Shown here: positions 22,762-31,700 of the stretch, in pieces
Layout: each line of letters opens with the position of its first letter
Position numbering within the stretch: position 1 is the first letter of the stretch
Assembly: GCA_027698105.1 (NCBI GenBank)
Contig: JAQERH010000033.1
Coordinates: forward strand, 1-33,114
From: Lachnospiraceae bacterium AM93-12TA
Lineage (GTDB): Bacteria > Bacillota > Clostridia > Lachnospirales > Lachnospiraceae
Length of the DNA: 33,114 bases
Direction of reading: 5' to 3'
Notes under the pieces: model-generated
Database searches by the model: none
What the model was told of the DNA's origin: nothing
Seen by the model: the letters and a program-made list of their open reading frames with translations, nothing else
Position numbers and translations under genes: made by a program

Positions 22762-24180
22762 ATGGATCTGAGGGAAAAGGTGCTGTCCTATGCCAGGGCT
22801 TACAATATGCTGGAACCGGGACAGAGAGTGGTGATTGGCCTGTCCGGCGGAGCAGATTCTGTGTGTCTGCTGAAGCTGCTTGCAGATCTTAGAGCGGAAT
22901 GCCGGCTGGAGCTGAGAGCCGTGCATGTTCACCACGGTCTTCGAGGGGAAGAGGCTGACAGAGATGCGGAGTTTTCGGAAAAGCTGTGTTTCCAGATGGG
23001 AGTCCCCTTCCGGCTGGTATCTGTGAACGTGAAGGAGGAGGCAGAGAAAAAACGGATATCTGAGGAGGAGGCAGGCCGAAACCTGCGTTACAGGGCCTTT
23101 TCAAATGAGGCAGAGAGATGGAGAGAAGAAACGCACAGGACAGGCAGTGCAGGAACTGACGAGGAAGGACAGGCGGCAGCCATTAAAATCGCGGTGGCTC
23201 ACCATGGAGATGACAGTGCAGAGACGATTCTTTACCAGCTGTTCCGGGGCAGCGGCCTGAGAGGACTGTCCGGAATCCCTCCGGTGCGGGACAAGATTAT
23301 CCGGCCTCTCCTCTGTGTGACGCGAAGAGAGATTCTGGAATATCTGGAGGAAAAAGGTCTTTCCTTTGTGACTGATTCTACGAATCTGGAAAGTGATTAT
23401 GCCAGAAACAAAATCAGAAACCAGCTGATGCCCATGGCAGTTCAGGAAATTAACCAGGGAGCAGTGGAGCATATCATAAGGGCGGGGGAGCTGATAGGGG
23501 AGGCAGATCATTTTTTTTCAGAGAGGGCGGAACATATGCTGGAAACACTTCTGGAAGAAGAAAAGGCAGACCAGGCGGTGTTTTCTGTTTCAGGCCTTCT
23601 TGCACTCACCCACATAGAGGCGTCCTACGTGATTCGGGCGGTTTTTAAGAGAAAGCAATGGCCTCTCAGGGATATTACATCCGGTCATATTGAGTCCATT
23701 CTGATGCTTTTAGAAGGGAGAACCGGGGCAGGTGCAGATCTGCCGGGAGGACTTCGGGCAGAGCGCATTTATAACAGGCTGGTTCTCACAAAAGGTCAGC
23801 CTGGGCTGGAAAAACAAGGAACAGGAGCAGAACTTCCGGTTCTTTTGATGGAGGTAGCCGACCGGGAAAACCAGGGTGAAATTCCCAAAAACCTGTATAC
23901 GAAATGGTTTGACTATGATAAAATAAAAGATACGTTATCTGTCAGATGCCGACTTCCTGGAGATTATATTACCCTGAAAGGAGGAGGCAGGAAAAGCCTG
24001 AAATCCTTGTTTATTGACGAAAAGCTCCCCAGAGAGGAGCGGGGACGTATTCCGCTTCTGGCCGAGGGAAGCCATGTTTTATGGGTGATAGGAGGACGTA
24101 TCAGCGAGTATTACAAGGTAACGGAGGAAACAAAGAAAATTTTAAAAGTACAAGTAGATGGAGGTATTAACTGTGGCTGA
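22762..24180 (+). CDS. tilS: tRNA(Ile)-lysidine synthetase
   Basis: This 472-residue ATP-dependent enzyme modifies C34 of tRNA-Ile (CAU) to lysidine. The PP-loop SGGADS is at residues 28-33 (VVIGLSGGADSVCLLKLL), with the HGLRGEEADRD block and GDDSAETILYQLFRGSGLRGLSGIPP. A C-terminal TilS domain contains the RCRLPGDYITLKGGGRKSLKSLF signature. The ATG at 22762 is preceded by GAGGAGG; a GTG 33 bp upstream would add RREEI-like residues without a site. The 3' end overlaps the GTG of hpt. Confidence 0.94.
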   Translation: MDLREKVLSYARAYNMLEPGQRVVIGLSGGADSVCLLKLLADLRAECRLELRAVHVHHGLRGEEADRDAEFSEKLCFQMGVPFRLVSVNVKEEAEKKRISEEEAGRNLRYRAFSNEAERWREETHRTGSAGTDEEGQAAAIKIAVAHHGDDSAETILYQLFRGSGLRGLSGIPPVRDKIIRPLLCVTRREILEYLEEKGLSFVTDSTNLESDYARNKIRNQLMPMAVQEINQGAVEHIIRAGELIGEADHFFSERAEHMLETLLEEEKADQAVFSVSGLLALTHIEASYVIRAVFKRKQWPLRDITSGHIESILMLLEGRTGAGADLPGGLRAERIYNRLVLTKGQPGLEKQGTGAELPVLLMEVADRENQGEIPKNLYTKWFDYDKIKDTLSVRCRLPGDYITLKGGGRKSLKSLFIDEKLPREERGRIPLLAEGSHVLWVIGGRISEYYKVTEETKKILKVQVDGGINCG

Positions 24181-24697
24181 CAATATCCGTATTTTATTAA
24201 CAGAAGAGGAAGTAAATAAAAGAATCAGCGAGGTGGCTGCCCAGATTAACAGAGACTATGCAGGACGTCCAGTCCACCTGATCTGTATTTTAAAGGGCGG
24301 AGTATTTTTTACCTGTGAGCTGGCAAAACGCCTTGATCTGCCGGTTTCCCTGGATTTCATGTCTGTATCCAGCTATGGATCCGGTACAGAGTCCAGCGGC
24401 ATTGTGAAGATTGTCAAGGATCTGGATGAGCCGCTTGAGGGAAAGGAAGTTATTATTGTAGAGGATATCATCGACTCCGGCCGTACGCTGGCTTACCTGA
24501 TCGAGGTATTAAAGCAGCGCAATCCGAAGAGCATTGAGCTGTGTACTCTGTTAGATAAGCCGGAACGCAGAGTGAAGAAGCAGGTTCAGGTAAAATACAC
24601 CTGTTTTACTATTCCGGATGAGTTTGTAGTTGGATACGGACTGGATTATGATCAGAAATATAGAAATCTGCCGTACATTGGTGTGGTGGAAGTATAA
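24173..24697 (+). CDS. hpt: Hypoxanthine phosphoribosyltransferase
   Basis: This 174-residue purine-salvage enzyme makes IMP/GMP from hypoxanthine/guanine and PRPP. The PRPP-binding motif VIIVEDIIDSGRTL and the early LKGG loop are present, with DFMSVSSYGSGTES in between. The GTG start (24173) has GGAGGT 7 nt upstream and overlaps the tilS stop; the ATG at 24158 would add five residues, including the site itself. The tilS-hpt-ftsH order is the same as in Bacillus. Confidence 0.94.
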   Translation: MADNIRILLTEEEVNKRISEVAAQINRDYAGRPVHLICILKGGVFFTCELAKRLDLPVSLDFMSVSSYGSGTESSGIVKIVKDLDEPLEGKEVIIVEDIIDSGRTLAYLIEVLKQRNPKSIELCTLLDKPERRVKKQVQVKYTCFTIPDEFVVGYGLDYDQKYRNLPYIGVVEV

Positions 24698-24709
24698 GGA
24701 GGAAGACCG

Positions 24710-26566
24710 TTGAAACAGCGACAGCCAATGGGGGGATTTTTCCTCCTGATACTGGCATTGACGATGCTTGTTGTGATGTGGATGAGATCGCCCAACAATC
24801 CGCTGACGGCGCCTGCCATGACAGAGCAGGACGTCTATGTGGCTCTGGAAAACGGGACGATTACCAAGGCGCGAATCCGTCCTGATGCAGAGAACAGCAC
24901 GGGACAGCTTCAGCTCTGGCTGAAATCAGGAGATCTGGAGGAGGTTCACGTTCTGAATGTTTCTGATTTTGCAGAGGAGTTCAGAGACGAGGGGATTCCA
25001 TATGAGGTGGAGGAGATACCGAAGGAAAATTATGCTCTGACCATCATTCTTCCTATTCTTCTTTCCGCGGGACTTCTGGCTGCATTTTTCATGTTCATGA
25101 ATCTGAGAAATGCCGGCGGAGGCAATGCCAAAATGATGAATTTTGGCAGAAGCCGCGCCAGGATGAGCCGCGACAGCAAGGTGAATTTTACAAATGTGGC
25201 GGGCTTAAATGAGGAAAAGGAGGAGCTGGAGGAAATTGTAGACTTTCTGAAGGATCCTCAGAAGTATACGGGAGTGGGCGCCAGAATCCCTAAGGGAGTT
25301 ATTCTGGTGGGTCCTCCAGGAACAGGAAAAACCCTGCTTGCCAAGGCGGTGGCCGGGGAAGCCAAAGTTCCCTTTTTCTCCATTTCCGGATCGGACTTTG
25401 TAGAAATGTATGTGGGCGTGGGAGCGTCCCGTGTCCGCGATATGTTTGAGGAGGCTAAGAAAAACGCGCCCTGTATTGTATTTATCGACGAGATTGACGC
25501 GGTAGCCCGCCAGAGAGGAACTGGTATGGGCGGCGGCCATGATGAGAGGGAGCAGACCTTAAATCAGCTTCTGGTGGAGATGGATGGCTTCGGCGTCAAT
25601 GAGGGAATCATTGTGATGGCGGCTACGAACCGGGTGGATATTCTGGATCCGGCTATTTTAAGGCCGGGCCGTTTTGACCGCAGAGTTGTAGTGGGAAGGC
25701 CGGATGTGAAGGGCCGGGAGGAGATTCTGGCAGTTCACACCAGGACGAAGCCGTTAGGAGAGGATGTGGATCTTCACCGGGTAGCCCAGACTACCTCCGG
25801 CTTCACTGGGGCAGATCTGGAGAACCTGATGAACGAGGCAGCGATTCATGCTGCCAAGAAAGGCAGAAAATATCTGGTACAGAGTGATATTGACAGGGCC
25901 TTTATCAAGGTTGGAATCGGAACAGAGAAGAAGAGCCGTGTGATGTCTGAGAAAGACCGAAAGATTACGGCATTTCATGAGGCAGGCCATGCGATTTTAT
26001 TCCATGTGCTGCCAGATGTAGGGCCGGTACACACAGTTTCCATTATTCCTACAGGAACAGGGGCAGGAGGATATACGATGCCTCTTCCGGAAAGCGATGA
26101 GCAGTATATTACAAAAGGACGGATGCTGCAGCAGATCATGGTTTCCCTGGGCGGACGAATTGCAGAGGAGCTTGCTTTTGACGATATTACGGCAGGCGCG
26201 TCTCAGGACATCAGGCAGGCTACGGCTATTGCCAGAGCCATGGTGACAGAATACGGCATGTCTGAACGGATTGGCATGATCGATTATGGAAGCAATGAAA
26301 ATGAGGTCTTTATCGGAAGAGACTTGGCTCATGCCAGAACCTATGGCGAGGATGTAGCCGCAGCCATTGATCAGGAGATCAAGCGTATTATTGATGAGTG
26401 CTATCAGAAGGCCAGAGAGATTATCGTCGGCCATAAGGAGGTGCTCTGCCAGTGCAGCGAGCTGCTTCTAGAGAAAGAAAAAATTGGACAGGCAGAATTT
26501 GAAGAACTGTTTAACCGGATCGAACATGGAAAAAGCAGTCAGACAGAGACTTTGAAGGATGCATAG
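24710..26566 (+). CDS. ftsH: ATP-dependent zinc metalloprotease FtsH
   Basis: This 618-residue hexameric inner-membrane AAA protease degrades unfolded membrane and regulatory proteins. Two membrane helices (about 8-25 and 105-130) flank a small external domain. The AAA module has Walker A GPPGTGKT (201-208), Walker [11 protein letters not shown] and the second region of homology with RPGRFDR. The zinc site HEAGH is at 423-427. The start is a TTG (24710) after AAGGAGGAAG; an in-frame ATG follows six codons later. In B. subtilis FtsH also affects sporulation, fitting this neighbourhood. Confidence 0.96.
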   Translation: MKQRQPMGGFFLLILALTMLVVMWMRSPNNPLTAPAMTEQDVYVALENGTITKARIRPDAENSTGQLQLWLKSGDLEEVHVLNVSDFAEEFRDEGIPYEVEEIPKENYALTIILPILLSAGLLAAFFMFMNLRNAGGGNAKMMNFGRSRARMSRDSKVNFTNVAGLNEEKEELEEIVDFLKDPQKYTGVGARIPKGVILVGPPGTGKTLLAKAVAGEAKVPFFSISGSDFVEMYVGVGASRVRDMFEEAKKNAPCIVFIDEIDAVARQRGTGMGGGHDEREQTLNQLLVEMDGFGVNEGIIVMAATNRVDILDPAILRPGRFDRRVVVGRPDVKGREEILAVHTRTKPLGEDVDLHRVAQTTSGFTGADLENLMNEAAIHAAKKGRKYLVQSDIDRAFIKVGIGTEKKSRVMSEKDRKITAFHEAGHAILFHVLPDVGPVHTVSIIPTGTGAGGYTMPLPESDEQYITKGRMLQQIMVSLGGRIAEELAFDDITAGASQDIRQATAIARAMVTEYGMSERIGMIDYGSNENEVFIGRDLAHARTYGEDVAAAIDQEIKRIIDECYQKAREIIVGHKEVLCQCSELLLEKEKIGQAEFEELFNRIEHGKSSQTETLKDA

Positions 26567-26576
26567 AACCCCTTTT

Positions 26577-26610
26577 AATGCCCGGACGGCAGCAGCCAGA
26601 TCCGGGCATT
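26577..26610 (+). terminator. Hairpin after ftsH
   Basis: AATGCCCGGA (26577-26586) and TCCGGGCATT (26601-26610) form a 10-bp stem with a 14-nt loop, eleven bases past the ftsH stop. The T-run is short (TTTG), so termination may be moderate. Confidence 0.65.
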
Positions 26611-26662
26611 TGTGCGAAATAGAGGGAAGAACAGGAGAAGAGGAAGAGGGCAGTTTGCGTTA

Positions 26663-26701
26663 TGCACAAAAAAAAAATTGAAATCGATACATGTTTGTGC
26701 A
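26663..26701. promoter_or_regulatory. Inverted repeat upstream of the small RNA promoter
   Basis: TGCACAAA (26663-26670) and TTTGTGCA (26694-26701) are exact reverse complements across 23 nt that includes a run of ten A's. It lies 25-60 bp before the -10 of the small RNA promoter and could be a protein-binding site. Confidence 0.4.
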
Positions 26702-26725
26702 CACTTATTTTTCGCTCTATGCTAT

Positions 26726-26731
26726 TATAAT
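26726..26731 (+). promoter_or_regulatory. -10 element of the small RNA promoter
   Basis: A perfect TATAAT lies at 26726-26731 within GCTATTATAATAGACG. No good -35 is apparent (CACTTA at 26703-26708, 17 bp away), so the promoter may depend on an activator or upstream AT-rich DNA. There is no open reading frame with a ribosome binding site downstream before the terminator. Confidence 0.5.
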
Positions 26732-26737
26732 AGACGT

Positions 26738-26829
26738 AACCCCCCCAATACATTATATAGTTTTTGCTACACCCCATAAAAACGAAATACCTTCTCCTAA
26801 AAAGGCCAGCTTACCCCGCTGGCCTTTTT
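26738..26829 (+). ncRNA. Candidate C-rich small RNA (~92 nt)
   Basis: Between a perfect TATAAT and an intrinsic terminator lies a short non-coding stretch. It begins with seven C's (26740-26746). A hairpin GTTTTT/AAAAAC follows (26760-26765/26778-26783) whose loop exposes CCCC. Next is an unpaired CTTCTCCT (26791-26798) that is complementary to an AGGAG-type Shine-Dalgarno. The terminator loop also carries CCCC. Exposed C-rich and anti-Shine-Dalgarno segments are a feature of trans-acting Firmicute RNAs such as RoxS/RsaE; the resemblance is functional, not a family match. The stretch 26567-26937 contains nothing else coding. Confidence 0.5.
26799..26829 (+). terminator. Intrinsic terminator of the small RNA
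   Basis: AAAAAGGCCAGC (26799-26810) and GCTGGCCTTTTT (26818-26829) form a 12-bp stem with loop TTACCCC and a built-in T-run. A textbook strong terminator placed upstream of, not after, the GH13 gene and 230 bp after ftsH, so it must end a separate transcript. Confidence 0.88.
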
Positions 26830-26937
26830 ACTTTATCTGGATATCTGAAGCAGGCAGGAGATTTTCTGTTTTTCTTGTACAATAGATAAAAATCAGATAA
26901 AATGAAAGGGAAGGATGGGAATAAGGGAGTGGTGAGT

Positions 26938-29070
26938 GTGATTGACAGAGAAGCGCTGTTTTGCGATGAGACAAAGGATTACAGGAGCCCCTATGAACCT
27001 GACGCCGGAGATACAGTCTGCCTGAGACTGCGAACGGCCAGGAATAATGCGGACTCTGTTTTTTATATAGAGCCGGAGACGAAGATCCGGCGGAAAATGA
27101 AGCGGGCTTTCACAGAAGGCCGCTTTGATTACTATGAAATCTGTATGGAGATCGATGAAGAGCCGGTTTCCTACTGCTTTGAAATACGTCTGGGAAGTGA
27201 AAGCTGTTTTTATAACCGTCTGGGTGTGGAAGATAAAGCGGATCCAGCCTATGCTTTTCGGATTATTCCGGGTTTTCATGTACCTGAGTGGGTACAGGGG
27301 GCCGTCATGTACCAGATTTATGTGGATCGTTTCTGCAACGGAGATCCCACCAATGATGTGGAGACAAATGAATATATTTATATCGGAAGTCCTGTGAAGA
27401 GGGCAGAGGACTGGAATGAGCTTCCTGGAACCCTGGATGTGGGACGGTTTTACGGAGGCGACTTACAGGGAGTGTGGAATAAGCTGGACTATCTGAAGAG
27501 CCTGGGTGTCGAGTGCATTTATCTGAACCCTGTTTTTGTATCCCCGTCGAATCACAAATATGACTGCCAGGATTATGAACATATTGATCCCCACTATGGA
27601 GTTATTGAGGAGGATATGGATCTTCTGGTAGCTCCTGATGCCATGGACAATGATATGGCAGGGAAGTATGCGGCCAGGACAGCGGATGAGGCCAATTTAA
27701 AGGCCAGCGATGAATTTTTTGCGGAGTTTATTGCTGCGGCACACCAGAAGGGGATCAGGGTGATGATTGACGGAGTATTCAATCACTGCGGCTCCTTTAA
27801 TAAGTGGATGGATGCAGAGCTGATTTATCAGCATGAAGGCAATTACGAGGCAGGGGCCTATGTGTCGGCTGACAGTCCCTACCGCAGCTATTTCAAGTTT
27901 AATAATCAGGACGGCTGGCCTTTTAACGACAGCTATGACGGCTGGTGGGGTTTTTCTACTCTTCCAAAGTTGAATTATGAGGAATCAGAGGAACTGTGTC
28001 AGGCAGTCATGCGTGTGGCAAAAAAGTGGGTTTCCCCGCCTTTTGGAGCGGACGGCTGGCGTCTTGACGTGGCGGCTGATCTGGGGCGGACCAGTGAATT
28101 TAATCATCAGTTCTGGCAGCGGTTTCGCGATACAGTAAAGAAGGCCAATCCGCAGGCAGTGATTCTGGCGGAGCATTACGGCGATCCATCGCCCTGGCTG
28201 GATGGCAGCCAGTGGGATACAGTGATGAACTACGACGCGTTTATGGAGCCAGTTTCCTGGTTCCTGACAGGAATGGAGAAGCACAGCGATGAGTTTAACG
28301 AGGGGCTTCTGGGAAATGGAACAGCCTTTTTTGATATGATGCGTTATCACATGTGCCGAATGCAGCCCCAGTCTATTTACAGTGCTATGAATGAGCTTTC
28401 CAACCATGATCATTCCCGCTTTATGACGAGGACGAACCATAGAACAGGCAGACTGGCTTCGGCAGGTTCTGAGGCCGCATCGGAGGGCATCAGCTATGGT
28501 ATTTTCAGACAGGGAGTTGTGATGCTGATGACCTGGCCTGGCGCGCCTACTCTGTATTATGGGGACGAGACAGGACTCTGCGGATGGACGGATCCGGACT
28601 GCAGGAGAACCTACCCCTGGGGGCAGGAGGATCAGGAGCTGATCGAGTTCCACAGATACATGTCTGGAATTCACAGACGTCATCCAGCCTTTCGCACAGG
28701 ATCAGTGAAACGGCTTCTGGCAGAACAGGATCTGATTGCCTATGCCCGCGTGTCAGAGGGTTGGGAATTCGGAAAAACCGAGCTGGAAAACGGTGTGCTG
28801 AAGCGCCGGAAGGAGAGCAGGGGAGTAACAGCTGTCAATACATCTGCAGAGGAACGTACTGTGCAGATTCCGGTATGGCCAGCTGGGATTACCGATGATA
28901 TGGATCTTCGCCGCTGCATGCTCACCTATGAGGAGGGCTATAATGCAGGGCAGGTGATTTATCCAGTCAGGAATGGGGTGCTGGAGATTACCCTTCCTCC
29001 CAGAGGAGCGGCTGTTCTGGTGGCAGAAAGGAGCGCTCCGCCGGATGTCCGGCCTGTATCATTGACTTAA
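26938..29070 (+). CDS. GH13 alpha-amylase-family glycosidase (neopullulanase/alpha-glucosidase type)
   Basis: This 710-residue cytoplasmic glycoside hydrolase, with no signal peptide, probably acts on maltodextrin or glycogen-derived alpha-glucans. An N-terminal beta-sandwich (about 1-110) is followed by the TIM barrel. Catalytic residues are Asp377 in DGWRLDVA (nucleophile), Glu412 in LAEHYG (acid/base) and Asp491 in NHDHSRF (stabiliser), with DGVFNHCG as region I. The GTG at 26938 is chosen because AAGGGAG precedes it by 8 nt and residues 1-12 of the longer ATG version (26902) follow no ribosome site. The start remains uncertain. It complements glgC/glgD in glucan metabolism. No terminator is evident before the tRNAs. 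Confidence 0.88.
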   Translation: MIDREALFCDETKDYRSPYEPDAGDTVCLRLRTARNNADSVFYIEPETKIRRKMKRAFTEGRFDYYEICMEIDEEPVSYCFEIRLGSESCFYNRLGVEDKADPAYAFRIIPGFHVPEWVQGAVMYQIYVDRFCNGDPTNDVETNEYIYIGSPVKRAEDWNELPGTLDVGRFYGGDLQGVWNKLDYLKSLGVECIYLNPVFVSPSNHKYDCQDYEHIDPHYGVIEEDMDLLVAPDAMDNDMAGKYAARTADEANLKASDEFFAEFIAAAHQKGIRVMIDGVFNHCGSFNKWMDAELIYQHEGNYEAGAYVSADSPYRSYFKFNNQDGWPFNDSYDGWWGFSTLPKLNYEESEELCQAVMRVAKKWVSPPFGADGWRLDVAADLGRTSEFNHQFWQRFRDTVKKANPQAVILAEHYGDPSPWLDGSQWDTVMNYDAFMEPVSWFLTGMEKHSDEFNEGLLGNGTAFFDMMRYHMCRMQPQSIYSAMNELSNHDHSRFMTRTNHRTGRLASAGSEAASEGISYGIFRQGVVMLMTWPGAPTLYYGDETGLCGWTDPDCRRTYPWGQEDQELIEFHRYMSGIHRRHPAFRTGSVKRLLAEQDLIAYARVSEGWEFGKTELENGVLKRRKESRGVTAVNTSAEERTVQIPVWPAGITDDMDLRRCMLTYEEGYNAGQVIYPVRNGVLEITLPPRGAAVLVAERSAPPDVRPVSLT

Positions 29071-29100
29071 AAATACAGGAAATTATTTTTAAAAATAGGC

Positions 29101-29129
29101 TTGATTTTTTCGTCAAAATATGATATTAT
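29101..29129 (+). promoter_or_regulatory. tRNA operon promoter
   Basis: TTGATT (29101-29106) and TATTAT (29124-29129) are 17 bp apart, 23 bp before the tRNA-Tyr 5' end. It would drive both tRNAs to the terminator at 29377. Confidence 0.6.
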
Positions 29130-29151
29130 CTAACACGGTTACAAACCGTAT

Positions 29152-29233
29152 GGATGGGTTCCCGAGTGGCCAAAGGGGGCAGACTGTAAATCTGTTGCGA
29201 CACGCTTCGGTGGTTCGAATCCACCTCCATCCA
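29152..29233 (+). tRNA. tRNA-Tyr (GTA)
   Basis: The acceptor GGATGGG (29152-29158) pairs with TCCATCC (29226-29232), discriminator A29233. The anticodon loop is CTGTAAA with GTA, and a long variable arm typical of bacterial tRNA-Tyr precedes GGTTCGAATCC of the T arm. CCA is not encoded. Confidence 0.95.
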
Positions 29234-29283
29234 TTACAGTGTGAAAGCACTGTTTCTCGGAGTGAGAATCACTCATAAGAGAT

Positions 29284-29369
29284 GCCGCAGTGGCGGAACT
29301 GGCAGACGCACAGGACTTAAAATCCTGCGAGGGTTAAACTTCGTACCGGTTCGATTCCGGTCTGCGGCA
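29284..29369 (+). tRNA. tRNA-Leu (TAA)
   Basis: The acceptor GCCGCAG (29284-29290) pairs with CTGCGGC (29362-29368), discriminator A29369. The anticodon stem CAGGA/TCCTG encloses CTTAAAA with anticodon TAA. A long variable arm and GGTTCGATTCC T arm are present. CCA is not encoded. Confidence 0.96.
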
Positions 29370-29376
29370 TTGTGCA

Positions 29377-29406
29377 GAGTCTTGAGAAATCAAGGCTCTT
29401 TTTTTA
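29377..29406 (+). terminator. Intrinsic terminator of the tRNA operon
   Basis: GAGTCTTGA (29377-29385) pairs with TCAAGGCTC (29390-29398) with one G-T wobble, GAAA loop, and is followed by eight T's. Confidence 0.92.
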
Positions 29407-29464
29407 TTTCCAGTCATAGAATCGAATCTTTGCTGCATACAATAGATAGCAAAGGAGTGATAGC

Positions 29465-30814
29465 ATGTCTAATTATCAGAGGTTAATATCATATATCTAT
29501 ACATATGAGGGCGGTATGAAGGGCAAAAATGTGGGATTTGCCAAGCTGGAGACGAGGAACAGCCAGTGCCGCCTGACTGTCAATGTGAAGAAGATTTTTC
29601 CGGGGGGAAGTCCATTAGGAGTTTATCTGCTGTCGGGAGATGGAGAACAGAGAATAGGAACCCTGTTTTCCAGAAACGGAGCGGGGGAATTCCGCGCACT
29701 TCTGAATGCAGAGCAGGTAGAGGGAAGCAGCAGACCGCTGCGGGAGTTTTATGGTCTTTCTATCCACGATGCAGAGAATGAAACGTATTCCTATACAACC
29801 ATTTGGGAGGATGTAAAAAGCAGCGCTGACGAGCTGGCGAATCTGAATTCAGGAGGCGCAGAGAAGCGCTTGGAGGATACCCGTCTGGAACAAGAGGAGA
29901 ATAAGAAAACGGGGGAGCAGAAGCCGGAAGAAGGGCTGCATGGTCAGGAAGAGAGCGGACGGCAGGAATGCGGAACAGTAAAGGCGGAAGAACGGGAAGA
30001 GCAGGAAGCGCTGGAGAAGCAGGAGGAAGAGAGAGCAGAGCGGGAAGCGCCAGAGAAGCAGGGGGAAGAGAGAGCAGAGCGGGAAGCACTGGAGAAGCAG
30101 GAGGAAGAAGGCGCAGAGTGTAAACAGAAGGCGGAACAGAAACAAAATGAGCAGAGTGAAAAGGAGAAAATCGGCGTTAGAGATGCATTGCTCTGTCAGA
30201 ATTTACCACAGGGGGAACAGAATCTTTCTGCACCTGATATGTCTGGGATGGAAGCCAGATATGATCGCCGAAGTGTCCGCCCCCGTTCCCGCCGGAAAAC
30301 GGATGGAAGCATGAGCGCGAGAGAATGGGCAGAAAGTCTGTCCGAACAGAATGGGCGTGCCAGGGCCGTCTACCGAACAGAAACTCCTGTAAAAGCAGAT
30401 ACCAGAGCCTTCATTCCTATTCATGATCTGGAAGATGGATGCAGCCATCAGAGGATGTGGGCCAGACTGAGGCGGAAATATCCTAAAATTCTGGCTTTTG
30501 ATTATGAACCTGGCTGCGAGATTTTGACAATTAAACCCCAGGATATTGGTCTTCTCCCCAGAGAAACCTGGATCTTTGGAAATAACAGCTTTCTGCTCCA
30601 TGGCTATTACAGCTATCGCTATCTGATTCTGGCGAGACTGGAAAATCCAGACGGGGAACCCAGATATCTTCTGGGAGTACCAGGCCATTACTGCTCCAAT
30701 GAAAAATATATGGCATCCATGTTTGGTTTTCCTGATTTTATTATGTCAAAAAAACAGCCGTCAGGGGACGACTGTTTTGGGTACTGGTATACAGATGTGC
30801 GGGTAGGCGATTGA
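29465..30814 (+). CDS. Protein of unknown function with a Glu-rich repeat linker
   Basis: This 449-residue protein resembles a family of uncharacterised Lachnospiraceae proteins that I associate, without certainty, with DUF6128. An N-terminal domain (about 1-120, beginning MSNYQRLISYIYTYEGG) and a C-terminal domain (about 310-449, aromatic-rich, with LRRKYPKILAFDYEPGC and GYYSYRYLILARLE) are joined by a highly charged linker. Within the linker, residues 182-220 are three tandem 13-residue repeats of ALEKQEEERAERE type. No signal peptide or membrane segment is seen. AAAGGAGTGATAGC precedes the ATG. The linker is likely flexible or coiled-coil. No function is assigned. Confidence 0.85.
   Translation: MSNYQRLISYIYTYEGGMKGKNVGFAKLETRNSQCRLTVNVKKIFPGGSPLGVYLLSGDGEQRIGTLFSRNGAGEFRALLNAEQVEGSSRPLREFYGLSIHDAENETYSYTTIWEDVKSSADELANLNSGGAEKRLEDTRLEQEENKKTGEQKPEEGLHGQEESGRQECGTVKAEEREEQEALEKQEEERAEREAPEKQGEERAEREALEKQEEEGAECKQKAEQKQNEQSEKEKIGVRDALLCQNLPQGEQNLSAPDMSGMEARYDRRSVRPRSRRKTDGSMSAREWAESLSEQNGRARAVYRTETPVKADTRAFIPIHDLEDGCSHQRMWARLRRKYPKILAFDYEPGCEILTIKPQDIGLLPRETWIFGNNSFLLHGYYSYRYLILARLENPDGEPRYLLGVPGHYCSNEKYMASMFGFPDFIMSKKQPSGDDCFGYWYTDVRVGD
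30008..30124 (+). repeat. Three in-frame 39-bp tandem repeats
   Basis: Units begin at 30008, 30047 and 30086 and encode variants of ALEKQEEERAERE. They differ by a few bases, so they are diverging copies that could still expand or contract by slippage or recombination without shifting frame. Confidence 0.9.
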
Positions 30815-30821
30815 GAGAAGC

Positions 30822-31514
30822 CTAATCTACACCCCGCAGCCGGACGGTTTCTGCACAGGGGCGGACGATGTCCAGATAGTGAAGGAGTTCTTCTTTGGAG
30901 CAGGCAGACAATCCAGGAGCGAGTACCTGTTCCGAATCCCGGTAGGACTGGAGAAAATAGGCGCTGCAGCCCTGGATCCACTGGGCGATATCTATAAAAT
31001 CCTCCTCCGAATGGAGCTCTTTTACAACGGTAGTACGAAATTCATAAGGTACAGAGCCGGACAGCAAAAAGGAAACGCTTTCTTCAATTTTTGCAAGGTC
31101 GATCCCAGGCAGGCCGCAGGCCTTCCCATAGTTATTTCGTCCTGCTTTGATATCCATGGCAACGAAGTCAATCAGATTTTGTCCGCAAAGATGTTTCAGC
31201 ATATCAGGCCTGTAGCCGTTCGTATCCAGCTTGACTGCCAGGCCCAGAGCGCGTATGTTCCGGATAAAATCTTCTAATTCCAGGTGCAGCGTAGGCTCTC
31301 CGCCTGTGATACAGACGCCTTCTAAAATATTGGAACGCTTTTTCAGGAAGGCCAGTACGTCTGACTCAGAGAAGGGATGTTCCGTCTGTCCGTCCAGCAG
31401 ATCACTGTTGTGGCAGAAGGGACAGCGGAAATTGCAGCCGCCCAGAAAGATGGTGGAGGCCACATGGCCCGGATAGTCAAGCAGAGTTGTTTTTTGTAAA
31501 CCGCATATATTCAT
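30822..31514 (-). CDS. nrdG: Anaerobic ribonucleotide reductase activating protein
   Basis: This 230-residue radical SAM enzyme installs the glycyl radical on the class III ribonucleotide reductase NrdD. The [4Fe-4S] ligands Cys27, Cys31 and Cys34 form C-x3-C-x2-C in GGCNFRCPFCHN. SAM-binding blocks ITGGEPTL and DTNGYRP follow. The ATG at 31514 has CGAGGAGAC upstream; an ATG 81 bp further has no conserved extension. No nrdD is adjacent in the window, so it presumably acts in trans or on another glycyl-radical enzyme; its family also includes pflA-like members. Confidence 0.88.
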   Translation of the reverse strand: MNICGLQKTTLLDYPGHVASTIFLGGCNFRCPFCHNSDLLDGQTEHPFSESDVLAFLKKRSNILEGVCITGGEPTLHLELEDFIRNIRALGLAVKLDTNGYRPDMLKHLCGQNLIDFVAMDIKAGRNNYGKACGLPGIDLAKIEESVSFLLSGSVPYEFRTTVVKELHSEEDFIDIAQWIQGCSAYFLQSYRDSEQVLAPGLSACSKEELLHYLDIVRPCAETVRLRGVD

Positions 31515-31639
31515 GGTAAAGTCTCCTCGTATCATAAGCTTGTGAAATATCTTACCAGGTGCTTTTATTATACCATTCTGCCTGCAGACGGCCAAGCAGA
31601 AAGGAAGATTTTGCTGCTCTTCCTTTTATTTTTCCGCTA

Positions 31640-31669
31640 TTGCCAGAAAAAGGCTGTATGGTCTATACT
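31640..31669 (+). promoter_or_regulatory. tadA promoter
   Basis: TTGCCA (31640-31645) and TATACT (31664-31669) are 18 bp apart, 32 bp before the ATG of tadA. Confidence 0.6.
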
Positions 31670-31700
31670 TAAGGAAGAATGAAAAATTAGGAGAATATTT

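Noticed and set aside
26691..26885. 64-codon frame across the small RNA region
   Set aside because: It has no ribosome binding site, starts before the promoter and reads through the terminator.
30008..30124. CRISPR-like array
   Set aside because: The repeats are contiguous, in frame and without spacers; they are coding tandem repeats. No CRISPR array or cas gene is seen in the window.
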